DNA from: an uncultured Erythrobacteraceae bacterium | GTDB taxonomy: Bacteria > Pseudomonadota > Alphaproteobacteria > Sphingomonadales > Sphingomonadaceae | Assembly: GCA_950071875.1 (NCBI GenBank) | Contig: CATMNW010000137.1 | Coordinates: 1-6,889 of the forward strand | Direction: 5' to 3' | DNA: 6,889 nucleotides | Shown: piece after piece, positions 1-5,872 of the stretch | Position numbering within the stretch: position 1 is the stretch's first letter | Layout of the letters: every line of letters begins with the position of its first letter | The notes under the pieces: generated by a model | What the model was told of the DNA's origin: nothing | The model's database searches: none | Seen by the model: only the letters and a program-made list of their open reading frames with translations | Position numbers and translations under genes: made by a program

Positions 1-188
1 TTGGCCGAATCGCCCAGAAAATCGAGAGCATCGGCCTGTAGCGCGCGCGAATCGGCGGCAATCCCGGCCACGATTTCGACTGCAAACATGATGGCGTTGA
101 GACCAAGGGCCACCCACAGGACCTTGCGCCATCTCGGATCGTTATGGGCATCGCCGACATCGGCAGCATCGCAACAATTCTTCGCCAT
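1..188 (-). CDS. CDF-family cation efflux transporter, N-terminal part (cut by window edge)
   Basis: The minus-strand frame open from 188 to the window edge encodes the first 62 residues of a cation diffusion facilitator, an inner-membrane proton antiporter that exports divalent metals. The N-terminus carries a Cys pair (MAKNCC, C5-C6) plus Asp/His residues that could bind metal. A first membrane segment lies at about residues 23-43. TM2 begins with the CDF site motif D56-F-L-G-D60 (DxxxD, as in the TM2 half of the transport site). The ATG at 188-186 is preceded by AGGAG eight bases upstream. The gene is divergent from the MerR-type regulator and sits about 20 bases downstream of a MerR-type promoter, so metal-induced activation is very likely. 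The DxxxD variant and N-terminal CC resemble the short (about 200-residue) CDF type, but the C-terminal part is outside the window, so length and metal preference are unknown. Confidence 0.85.
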   Translation of the reverse strand, partial: MAKNCCDAADVGDAHNDPRWRKVLWVALGLNAIMFAVEIVAGIAADSRALQADALDFLGDSA

Positions 189-214
189 CTACTCGACTCC
201 TGGTTTCAAGACCG

Positions 215-245
215 CCTATGCACCTTGTAGCCACTACAAGGTCAA
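215..245 (-). promoter_or_regulatory. MerR-type promoter and operator driving the CDF gene
   Basis: On the minus strand there is a -35 hexamer TTGACC (245-240) and a -10 hexamer CATAGG (220-215) separated by 19 bp. A perfect inverted repeat fills the spacer and reaches into the -35: ACCTTGTAG (222-230), three bases, CTACAAGGT (234-242). A 19-20 bp spacer with a centred dyad is the established architecture of MerR-family promoters, where the regulator untwists DNA to realign the two hexamers. The expected transcript start is near 208, about 20 bases before the CDF ATG. The regulator gene begins 22 bases beyond the dyad on the other strand, so it may also control its own expression. Confidence 0.88.
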
Positions 246-263
246 GCGATTGGGGATGATGGT

Positions 264-659
264 ATGAGAATTGGTGAGGTCGCGCGGAAGACCGGCGTCA
301 AAGCCGAGACGATCCGCTTTTACGAGCGCGTAGGCATTTTAACCGCCCCATCCCGAACCCGATCGAACTATCGCGATTACGGACCTGCCGAAGCGGCGAG
401 ATTGATCTTCATTCGCCGCGCGCGCGATCTCGGCTTTTCGATGCCGGATATCCGCGAACTGCTCGAGCTCTCGGAAGAGGATGATCGATCCTGCGCAGAG
501 GTTGATTCATTGGCGCGCGCGCATCTTGGTCAGGTAGAGCGTAAGATTGCCGCCCTGCAGGTCATGCGCGACGAACTCTCGCGCATGATCGCGAAGTGCG
601 AACAGGACACGATCAGTGAGTGTAGGATCATAGACACTCTTGCCGTGCGCGATAGATAA
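264..659 (+). CDS. MerR-family metal-responsive transcriptional activator (CadR/ZntR/PbrR-like)
   Basis: This is a 131-residue MerR-family regulator. The N-terminal winged helix-turn-helix spans about residues 1-70 (MRIGEVARKTGV, ETIRFYERVGIL, NYRDYG, then FIRRARDLGFSM). A long dimerisation helix follows at about 78-112, and then the metal-binding loop. Cysteines fall at C77, C112 and C120. C112 and C120 bracket a short loop, as in CueR and CadR. C77 is the residue conserved in sensors of divalent ions (Zn, Cd, Pb, Hg), whereas the Cu(I) sensor CueR has Ser there. There is no His-rich tail of the sort some CadR proteins have. The ATG at 264 has GGGGA seven bases upstream. The gene is divergent from the CDF gene and its dyad operator, so it most likely activates that gene when metal is present. 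The exact metal cannot be read from sequence. Confidence 0.93.
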   Translation: MRIGEVARKTGVKAETIRFYERVGILTAPSRTRSNYRDYGPAEAARLIFIRRARDLGFSMPDIRELLELSEEDDRSCAEVDSLARAHLGQVERKIAALQVMRDELSRMIAKCEQDTISECRIIDTLAVRDR

Positions 660-672
660 ATCGGAGGCGCCT

Positions 673-2907
673 CTAGAAGCGCAAACTAGCTCCTCCCACG
701 AATCGGCGCGGCGCACCCGGTCTCAGGCCGGTTGGCTGGCGTGCGACAGCATATGTTTCGTCGAGCAGATTATCGATACGCGCGAAGAGTGATACCTCGT
801 CGGTTACGGCAAATCGTCCAGCAAGATCAAAAATGATCCTGTCGTCCACCCGCTCGGCAACCGGAATGGGGCCGCTGCCGGCTTCGGTTCGCACCTTTGA
901 TACATAATTGGCACCTAGCGTCATGGATACAGGACCGTAAACAACGCCCGTCTCGGCATACAGCTGATGGCGGGCGAGATACGGCAGGGCATCGCCGGCG
1001 GAAACGGAACCGAAAAATTCGCTCTCAAAATTGCTGTCGAACTGTGCGTCGGTAAACGTGTACGCAACTGAGATGGGAAATGAAATCGCCTCGCCGATCG
1101 TCGGTGTCGCCGAGGCGGAGAGCTCAACACCTTTGGCCGTAACGGCCCCACCATTGAACTGATCGCCGATGTCTCCCACGCTGCACCCGACCGACTGCGT
1201 GCAATTTCCGAGCAGGTTGGAATAATCGGAGTAGAACGCAATTGCAGAGGCGCTTACCAGATTGTTTTGGAACCTGGCGCCAGCTTCGTAATTCCAGCTT
1301 TTCTCCGCACGGGCGTCCGGATTGCCCGGGCCGGGAGGGGAGAAGCCGCGTGAGACTCCTGCAATCAGCCGAACATTCCCGAGATCGTATGTGGCACCGA
1401 GCGCTGGGAGCCATTCATCGATGTTCGTTTTGCGCGTGCGTGTCGGACCAGCCAGTCGCTCGGGATCGTCCCGATCATAATCCAGCCTGGTCAACGTGAT
1501 GCCCTCGTAGCGAATGCCAGGTGTGAGTGTGAGCCTTCCAAACTCAATCCTGTCCTCGAAGTAAAAGGCGATGGCATCAGCTTTGGCCTCGCGATTGGCT
1601 TGTGCTCCGAGCGCCGTCTGACGGACAAAAACAAGATCGCCGGCTGTTTGCGAATAAAAGTCCTCATTTTGCAGACGGTCCTCTTCATCCTCATGGATGC
1701 GCGCCGATACAGTAAGATTGTGTCGAAGCGATCCCGTATCGAAAGGCTTTTCCAACGACACCTGCAACCCTTGACTGCGGTACACGCGATTGTTGTTACG
1801 GACCCGAAGCGCTCCCGCGGCGCTGTCCGCTCCACGAAGAATGGCCAAGGCTTCAGGGTTTGCATCAGGATCATCAAACACGGGCTGAATGGCCTCAAAG
1901 CGGCCATCGCCATCGAAGTCGATATCCTGCAATTTTGACCAGCTTCGAGCGAAATCGTTACGATAGAGCGTCGCGGCGATCTTCGTATCATCGATGAGGC
2001 GGAGACTGCCTGTTATCCGGTATTGGTCATGCTCACCGGTAAAGCGGTCGCGTTGGCTTGCCGCATAACGTCGATAAGGGTCGGCGGCAAAGTCTGTATC
2101 AACAAGCCCGAGATAGGTCTCGTTCGCGTCCAGCTCGGATCTTCCATAGACAAGCTCGAGGCGAGCGTCGGTGGGCGCGTCAGGGCTTGAATGCACGGCA
2201 AACCGCCCGCGGTAATCCTGACGATCAAAGCCGGTGTCGGCATTCGGGAACCCGTCAATCGTCTTGAACCCGTCGCTCCCCTGCTGAAAGGTCTCGAGCA
2301 GCGCACCCACATTATCTGTCTCGCCACCGACCCAGCCATGTCCCTGGTAGTAGCCGCGCGATCCGTATTGGCCTGAAGCCGAACCGGCGAAGCCCGCGAC
2401 GGGGATCGGCGTCGAGCGAAAGTTCACGGCCCCGCCGATCGTGCGGGGTCCGTAAGCCACAGCCCTAGCTCCCTTGACGACTTCGACAGCCGCCATTCGG
2501 CCAACCGCCGGAAAATAGTAGGCTGCGGGGGCCGCGTAGGGGGCTGGCGCAATGAGCACCCCGTCTTCCATCAGCGTGATATTGCTCGAACGTTCCACCG
2601 GAGTACCGCGCAATCCGATATTGGGAAAAAGTCCGAACCCGTCCTCTTCTTGAAGATTGACCCCCGGCACCTGCCGCAAGACCCTATTGACGTCGCCATA
2701 CTCAAATTCGCGAAGGTCCTCGGGGCCGACAATGTCCGCCGACCCGGCGACGTCGCCCTCATCAACTCGCCCGCCGGTGACGATGATCGATTCGGATTGC
2801 GGAGGCATGCCGCCCTGCGCGCCTGAACCGCTTTTGGCATCAACCGACTGCGCGACCGCCGGACTGGAGAGCGCCAATGCCAGAAGAGAGACAGTTGCAC
2901 GGTACAT
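673..2907 (-). CDS. TonB-dependent outer-membrane receptor, FecA-like
   Basis: This 744-residue receptor imports a metal chelate or other large ligand across the outer membrane with energy from TonB-ExbBD. A signal peptide (MYRATVSLLALALSSPAVAQ) is followed by a TonB-box-like IIVTG at 41-45. The plug spans about 50-170 and contains PGVNLQEEDGFGLFPNIGLRG and the segment APYAAPAAYYFP, typical of the FecA-like branch. A beta barrel follows and ends in ASLRF with a terminal Phe, as expected for BAM recognition. A Cys pair (C569, C575) lies in a barrel loop followed by GDQFNGGAV. There is no extra N-terminal signalling domain, so it is not a FecA-FecI-type transducer. The frame extends upstream to a TTG at 2922, but the ATG at 2907 is preferred because AGGA lies six bases before it and the signal peptide starts there. 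The ligand is unknown; ferric citrate or another metal complex is inference. Confidence 0.95.
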   Translation of the reverse strand: MYRATVSLLALALSSPAVAQSVDAKSGSGAQGGMPPQSESIIVTGGRVDEGDVAGSADIVGPEDLREFEYGDVNRVLRQVPGVNLQEEDGFGLFPNIGLRGTPVERSSNITLMEDGVLIAPAPYAAPAAYYFPAVGRMAAVEVVKGARAVAYGPRTIGGAVNFRSTPIPVAGFAGSASGQYGSRGYYQGHGWVGGETDNVGALLETFQQGSDGFKTIDGFPNADTGFDRQDYRGRFAVHSSPDAPTDARLELVYGRSELDANETYLGLVDTDFAADPYRRYAASQRDRFTGEHDQYRITGSLRLIDDTKIAATLYRNDFARSWSKLQDIDFDGDGRFEAIQPVFDDPDANPEALAILRGADSAAGALRVRNNNRVYRSQGLQVSLEKPFDTGSLRHNLTVSARIHEDEEDRLQNEDFYSQTAGDLVFVRQTALGAQANREAKADAIAFYFEDRIEFGRLTLTPGIRYEGITLTRLDYDRDDPERLAGPTRTRKTNIDEWLPALGATYDLGNVRLIAGVSRGFSPPGPGNPDARAEKSWNYEAGARFQNNLVSASAIAFYSDYSNLLGNCTQSVGCSVGDIGDQFNGGAVTAKGVELSASATPTIGEAISFPISVAYTFTDAQFDSNFESEFFGSVSAGDALPYLARHQLYAETGVVYGPVSMTLGANYVSKVRTEAGSGPIPVAERVDDRIIFDLAGRFAVTDEVSLFARIDNLLDETYAVARQPTGLRPGAPRRFVGGASLRF

Positions 2908-2913
2908 ATTCAA

Positions 2914-2917
2914 TCCT
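2914..2917 (-). promoter_or_regulatory. Ribosome binding site that fixes the receptor start
   Basis: AGGA on the minus strand lies six bases before the ATG at 2907. It falls inside the 15-base extension that would be translated if the upstream TTG at 2922 were used, so the ATG is the better start. Confidence 0.75.
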
Positions 2918-2936
2918 TTCAAATCCGTTCGACGCC

Positions 2937-2965
2937 CTAATAACCATTCTGCTATTGATTCGCAA
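2937..2965 (-). promoter_or_regulatory. Candidate sigma-70-type promoter of the TonB-dependent receptor
   Basis: On the minus strand TTGCGA (2965-2960, four of six matches to TTGACA) and TATTAG (2942-2937, four of six matches to TATAAT) are separated by 17 bp. The predicted transcript start is near 2930, about 23 bases before the ATG. The hexamers are moderate, so this is a candidate only. It would let the receptor be transcribed separately from the upstream CDF operon, from which it is separated by 141 bp. Confidence 0.45.
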
Positions 2966-2969
2966 TAGT
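2951..2969 (-). promoter_or_regulatory. Fur/Zur-box-like inverted repeat overlapping the receptor promoter
   Basis: The minus-strand sequence CTATTGCGAATCAATAG is an inverted repeat (arms CTATTG and CAATAG, five-base centre, 2952-2968). In the 19-base window 2951-2969 it matches the classical Fur consensus GATAATGATAATCATTATC at 12 of 19 positions by my hand alignment. It covers the candidate -35, where a Fur-family repressor would block transcription. TonB-dependent receptors are common Fur or Zur targets. Which regulator binds, if any, cannot be decided here. Confidence 0.45.
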
Positions 2970-3048
2970 GATATATGCCGATGTCCTGCGTTTGCGAGGA
3001 GGCGAAAGGTGGGTGCTAGAGACTTGGCGGGACGCTCAAACAGCTACC

Positions 3049-3981
3049 TCACCGAGAAGAGTGATGAGGCGGAACCAGGTCGGTGTTGCAATCGTGCGCT
3101 TTGCAAGCCTCGAGCGTCGCATGCGCAATTTCGAACCGCTGAGCGAGTTGCTCTTTCACGGACATTTTTAAGGTTTCAAAATCATCGAGTGATCCCGACG
3201 AGAGAACAATGTGCGTTTCGAGAGCGCGATGGTGTTCGCCGAGATTCCAAATATGGACGTGGTGCACGCTTTCGATGCCTTGCTGGCTTTCAAGAAAGGC
3301 GACGATCCGGTCGAATTCCAGCTCGTCGGGAACAGCTCCCATCAATAGTCGCACAGTTCGCGGAAGAAGCGTAACACCCTGCCAGATCACATAACCTGCG
3401 ATGATCAGCGTAATCACAAGGTCGGCGATGGTAAGATCGTAGAGAAGGATGAGTACGCCGGCTACAATCACGCCAACCGATGCCAACGCGTCCGAGACGT
3501 TATGCAGGAAGGCTGCCTTCATATTGATGCTGTCATGCGCGCCGCGATAGACGATAAAGGCGGTCACGAGATCGATGATCAGAGCGATGCCCGCCACCCA
3601 GATCACCGTCCATCCCTCGACCGGCTGCGGCTCGGCGAAACGGTTGACTGCCTCGACGATCAGATAGAATCCGATGATGAGCAAGGTCGTCAAATTGATG
3701 AGCGCGGCGACCACTTCTCCCTGGGCGTACCCGAAGGTCATCAGCTTGTCGGCCGGACGTCGACCCATCCGGCGCGCAAACCATGCAAGGCCCAGGGAAG
3801 CCGCGTCGCTGAAATTGTGCAACGCATCCGCGATTAGTGCCAGCGAGCCCGAAACGATGCCGCCGATGATCTGGGCCAACGTCAGGAGAACATTGATGGC
3901 GACAGCAAACACAAGCTGGCGATCGCTCAGGTTTTCCTCACCGTGGCTGTGTCCTGCATGGCCGTGGGCGTGCGCCATCAT
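3049..3981 (-). CDS. Full-length CDF zinc-type efflux transporter (ZitB/CzcD-like)
   Basis: This 310-residue cation diffusion facilitator belongs to the group that exports Zn(II), and often Cd or Co, from cytoplasm to periplasm by proton antiport. The N-terminus is His-rich (MMAHAHGHAGHSHGEE). Six membrane segments lie between about 22 and 200. The transport site motifs are H55-N-F-S-D59 in TM2 and H160-N-V-S-D164 in TM5, the HxxxD pair typical of zinc-type CDFs. The cytoplasmic C-terminal domain (about 213-300) includes VHHVHIWNLGEHHRALETH, rich in His. The tail adds C293, H296, C298 and HH at 306-307. The first ATG (3981) overlaps the stop of the upstream 8-TM gene as ATGA. A second ATG at 3978 is equally possible and is seven bases from a GGAG. 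It is the last gene of the four-gene coupled set. Only the exact metal is uncertain. Confidence 0.95.
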   Translation of the reverse strand: MMAHAHGHAGHSHGEENLSDRQLVFAVAINVLLTLAQIIGGIVSGSLALIADALHNFSDAASLGLAWFARRMGRRPADKLMTFGYAQGEVVAALINLTTLLIIGFYLIVEAVNRFAEPQPVEGWTVIWVAGIALIIDLVTAFIVYRGAHDSINMKAAFLHNVSDALASVGVIVAGVLILLYDLTIADLVITLIIAGYVIWQGVTLLPRTVRLLMGAVPDELEFDRIVAFLESQQGIESVHHVHIWNLGEHHRALETHIVLSSGSLDDFETLKMSVKEQLAQRFEIAHATLEACKAHDCNTDLVPPHHSSR

Positions 3982-4820
3982 CGCGCTCCTTCTTTAGAAA
4001 GTTTACTATCGGTTGCGCTCGGATGCTGGAGGATGGCATCGGAAACCCCTGTCGCTTGGAGCACGGCGTCGAGACCGGCGGCGAGCAGGCCGAATCCCGC
4101 CATGCCGCATATAAATGCCACCAGCGCCTTCACGTTCATTCGGCATCGCTTGACAAAGGGCCGGGCAATCAAGTGAACAGAGGCCAAGAGAAAATAGCCC
4201 GCGAGCAGTATCGCCATCGCGCCATCGACGTTGCTGTTTCTCCCGTGCAAAAGCCAGAAAGCCCCGACAACCCAGGCGACGAAGACAAGCGCGAGAATGA
4301 CATGGACCGCGCCGCGATCCATGGGGTTCACGATCTCTTCGAGCAGACTGGCGGTGGTTCTTCTTGCGACCAAGAGAGCGGATAGGCCGACTCCAAATGT
4401 GGCAGCCAAGCCAGCGTAGACAGAGATGGCCGATGCAGCTCCTAAAACGAGCCCACCGCATGCCAGCGCGATGCCGGATGCACACAGAATGCCTACTTTC
4501 GGCCCGCGCTTGGGTCCCCAGCGCCGGTAGATCCCTTCTACGACCTTCGTCGATAGAAGATAGAGGGCACCGCCCGCAGGAAACAAGACGACGGACCCCA
4601 AGCTTCCCGCTATAAAACCGCCCGACTGCTCGGCCATAATGAACGCGAGCATGACGAACACACCGGAAATTATAGCGCCCCAGAGTCGCTCTACGGCGTG
4701 CGAGGATCCGTTCCGTTCTTCCCAGATTGCACCGATCCCGAGACCTAGGCTCGCCATCATGGCCATGCCTAGAACCCGCGAGATATCCTCGGTGGCGAAT
4801 ATTTCATGAATAAGCGTCAT
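3978..4820 (-). CDS. Unrecognised 8-TM inner-membrane protein between two CDF genes (possibly ZIP-like)
   Basis: I do not recognise this 280-residue protein with certainty. By hydropathy it has about eight membrane segments: 15-33, 44-64, 68-90, 109-130, 131-152, 170-191, 199-219 and 230-253. A basic loop lies at 98-108 (YRRWGPKRGPK), which by the positive-inside rule suggests the cytoplasmic face. The eight-segment count, the length, and the stretch FVMLAFIMAEQSGGF followed by a small-residue helix loosely recall ZIP metal transporters. However, the paired HNxPEG-type site motifs of ZIP proteins are absent. In-membrane candidates for metal or proton binding are H173, H216 and E64. The start ATG (4820) overlaps the stop of the short CDF gene as ATGA, and its own stop overlaps the long CDF start the same way, with only a weak ribosome site of its own. 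Strong coupling suggests a role with the CDFs, but the function is unknown. Confidence 0.85.
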   Translation of the reverse strand: MTLIHEIFATEDISRVLGMAMMASLGLGIGAIWEERNGSSHAVERLWGAIISGVFVMLAFIMAEQSGGFIAGSLGSVVLFPAGGALYLLSTKVVEGIYRRWGPKRGPKVGILCASGIALACGGLVLGAASAISVYAGLAATFGVGLSALLVARRTTASLLEEIVNPMDRGAVHVILALVFVAWVVGAFWLLHGRNSNVDGAMAILLAGYFLLASVHLIARPFVKRCRMNVKALVAFICGMAGFGLLAAGLDAVLQATGVSDAILQHPSATDSKLSKEGAR

Positions 4821-5446
4821 TCGCGCTTGTCGCCATGCACGGTTCCGCGTTCGTCATGCCGATCCTTGTGGGTGTCGCGCAGAATGTCGATCCCGCCATA
4901 TATGGCAATTGCCGCAACGGCGACGCCAACGACGAGATCGGGCCAGTTGGCACCTGTCAGCATGACGATAATGGCGGCAATTATGATGCCACCATTGGAG
5001 ATGAAATCGTTAAAGCTGAAGGTTGTGGCGGCGCGGAGATTGACGTCCTTCTCCTGCATGTTCTGCAGCATTCGTAGACAGATCAGATTCACGACAGCTG
5101 CCACTGCAGCCATCGCCATCATCATTACTCCGCCGGGATCGGAACCCTCCACGAAGCGCCTTATGGCATCGGCAATGACCCCGGCAGCGAAGACCAGCAG
5201 CATGATCCCTGAAAAGCGAGCGGCTCCGCGCTTCCATTTCCGTGATCGGGTCAAGGCGAGCAGGCTGAGCGCATAGACAATGGCGTCCGAAGAATTATCG
5301 AGGCCGTTAGCCAGGAGGGCGTTGGAATCGGCCAGATAGCCGACGGCGAAAAACCCGATGGCAATCGCCACGTTGAACCACAGAACAATCCAAAGCGTTT
5401 TCCGCTTGGCAGTTGTATCGAGTTGCAGATCCCCTTCGCCGCTCAT
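4817..5446 (-). CDS. Short CDF-family cation transporter lacking the C-terminal domain
   Basis: This 209-residue cation diffusion facilitator consists only of the membrane part. Usual CDFs have about 300 residues, the last ~90 forming a cytoplasmic metal-sensing domain that is missing here. Six membrane segments span about 17-190. The TM2 half-site is D50-N-S-S-D54. The TM5 half-site reads F-N-D147-F-I-S-N151, so the second acidic residue of the usual (H/D)xxxD is Asn. A charged, His-containing tail (193-209, DTHKDRHDERGTVHGDKRE) follows. The frame extends upstream to a TTG at 5473, but the ATG at 5446 is chosen. It overlaps the stop of the SpoIIAA-like gene as ATGA and has GAGGTG seven bases before it. 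Its own stop overlaps the next gene by four bases. CDFs without the C-terminal domain are known from marine alphaproteobacteria. The metal is not predictable, and the altered TM5 site could shift specificity. Confidence 0.9.
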   Translation of the reverse strand: MSGEGDLQLDTTAKRKTLWIVLWFNVAIAIGFFAVGYLADSNALLANGLDNSSDAIVYALSLLALTRSRKWKRGAARFSGIMLLVFAAGVIADAIRRFVEGSDPGGVMMMAMAAVAAVVNLICLRMLQNMQEKDVNLRAATTFSFNDFISNGGIIIAAIIVMLTGANWPDLVVGVAVAAIAIYGGIDILRDTHKDRHDERGTVHGDKRE

Positions 5447-5802
5447 GCGTTGACACCTCGGGCTTGAGCCCAATTCTCCGCCTGCTTGCGTTTGGAAAAC
5501 GGAAAGACCTGCAACTCCGCGCGGAACAGGCGGTCAAATATTCGAGTGCCCCGCTTTTCCGGTTTCTGGTCGTCGACGATAGCAATCCGCCCGAAGCTGT
5601 CCTTGGGCCGGATGTCGAACTTAAGGTCACGCCAAAGACCTCCCGAAAAGTTTGGTGCGAGTGCGAGCAGCATCGGAACCGTATCGTTTCTGCGCCGCGC
5701 GCTACGTTCGAAAACGGCCACGAAGGTATCGCAATCTGATGTTTGCACCGTTCGGGCGGCCTCGACCAGGTTCAGTCCATCCTCTTCCGACAAATTCAAC
5801 AC
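5443..5802 (-). CDS. SpoIIAA-like (STAS/SEC14-type) soluble protein
   Basis: With the GTG start this is 119 residues, the usual size of the SpoIIAA-like family (Pfam SpoIIAA-like, PF11964, from memory). Family-type landmarks occur in order. The opening strand LNLSEEDGLNLVEAARTV is followed by a helix, then the strand VPMLLALAPNF. Next comes G-x-x-W-x-DLKF (W57, D59-F62), then DSFGRIAIVDD, then a basic helix and the strand AELQVFPF before the C-terminal helix. No signal peptide or membrane segment is seen, so it is cytoplasmic. Family members have a STAS/SEC14-type fold and mostly unknown ligands. The same frame is open upstream with an ATG at 5886 that would overlap the ATPase fragment. The GTG at 5802, or the TTG at 5799, is preferred because GGAGG lies just upstream and the domain begins there. 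Its stop overlaps the short CDF start (ATGA), suggesting it regulates or partners that transporter; this is inference. Confidence 0.82.
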   Translation of the reverse strand: MLNLSEEDGLNLVEAARTVQTSDCDTFVAVFERSARRRNDTVPMLLALAPNFSGGLWRDLKFDIRPKDSFGRIAIVDDQKPEKRGTRIFDRLFRAELQVFPFSKRKQAENWAQARGVNA

Positions 5803-5807
5803 AGCTC

Positions 5808-5812
5808 CCTCC
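5808..5812 (-). promoter_or_regulatory. Strong ribosome binding site choosing the internal GTG/TTG start of the SpoIIAA-like gene
   Basis: GGAGG on the minus strand is five bases from the GTG at 5802 and eight bases from the TTG at 5799. It is the best Shine-Dalgarno match in this frame. It agrees with the point where family homology starts, against the longer versions beginning at 5886 or 5856. Confidence 0.7.
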
Positions 5813-5872
5813 AAAGTTGGTACACTTGAAGTTCGTTCAGCGCGGGCCGTCGGCATGGGGACGTGGGAAAGT

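Noticed and set aside
1..267. Plus-strand open frame of 88 codons at the left edge
   Set aside because: It is antisense to the CDF gene start and to the regulator promoter. Its translation is low-complexity Ser/Ala/Arg without family features, while the minus strand gives a clear CDF.
663..674. GC-rich palindrome GAGGCGCCTC between the convergent regulator and receptor genes, considered as a bidirectional terminator
   Set aside because: The arms leave almost no loop and a usable stem of only about three pairs. No T-run follows on either strand.
1491..1991. Long out-of-frame open readings on both strands inside the receptor gene (for example 1491-1991 minus, 1600-1938 plus)
   Set aside because: They are shadows of the receptor reading frame in a GC-rich genome, with no ribosome site or recognisable protein features.
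2984..3048. Terminator after the long CDF gene
   Set aside because: No convincing GC-rich hairpin with a T-run is seen on the minus strand, so read-through into the receptor gene cannot be excluded.
5803..5872. Possible promoter between the ATPase remnant and the SpoIIAA-like gene (TTGAAC near 5874, TACCAA nearer the start)
   Set aside because: Spacing and the -10 match are poor for both sigma-70 and MerR-type promoters. The left half resembles a MerR half-site, but there is no matching right half.
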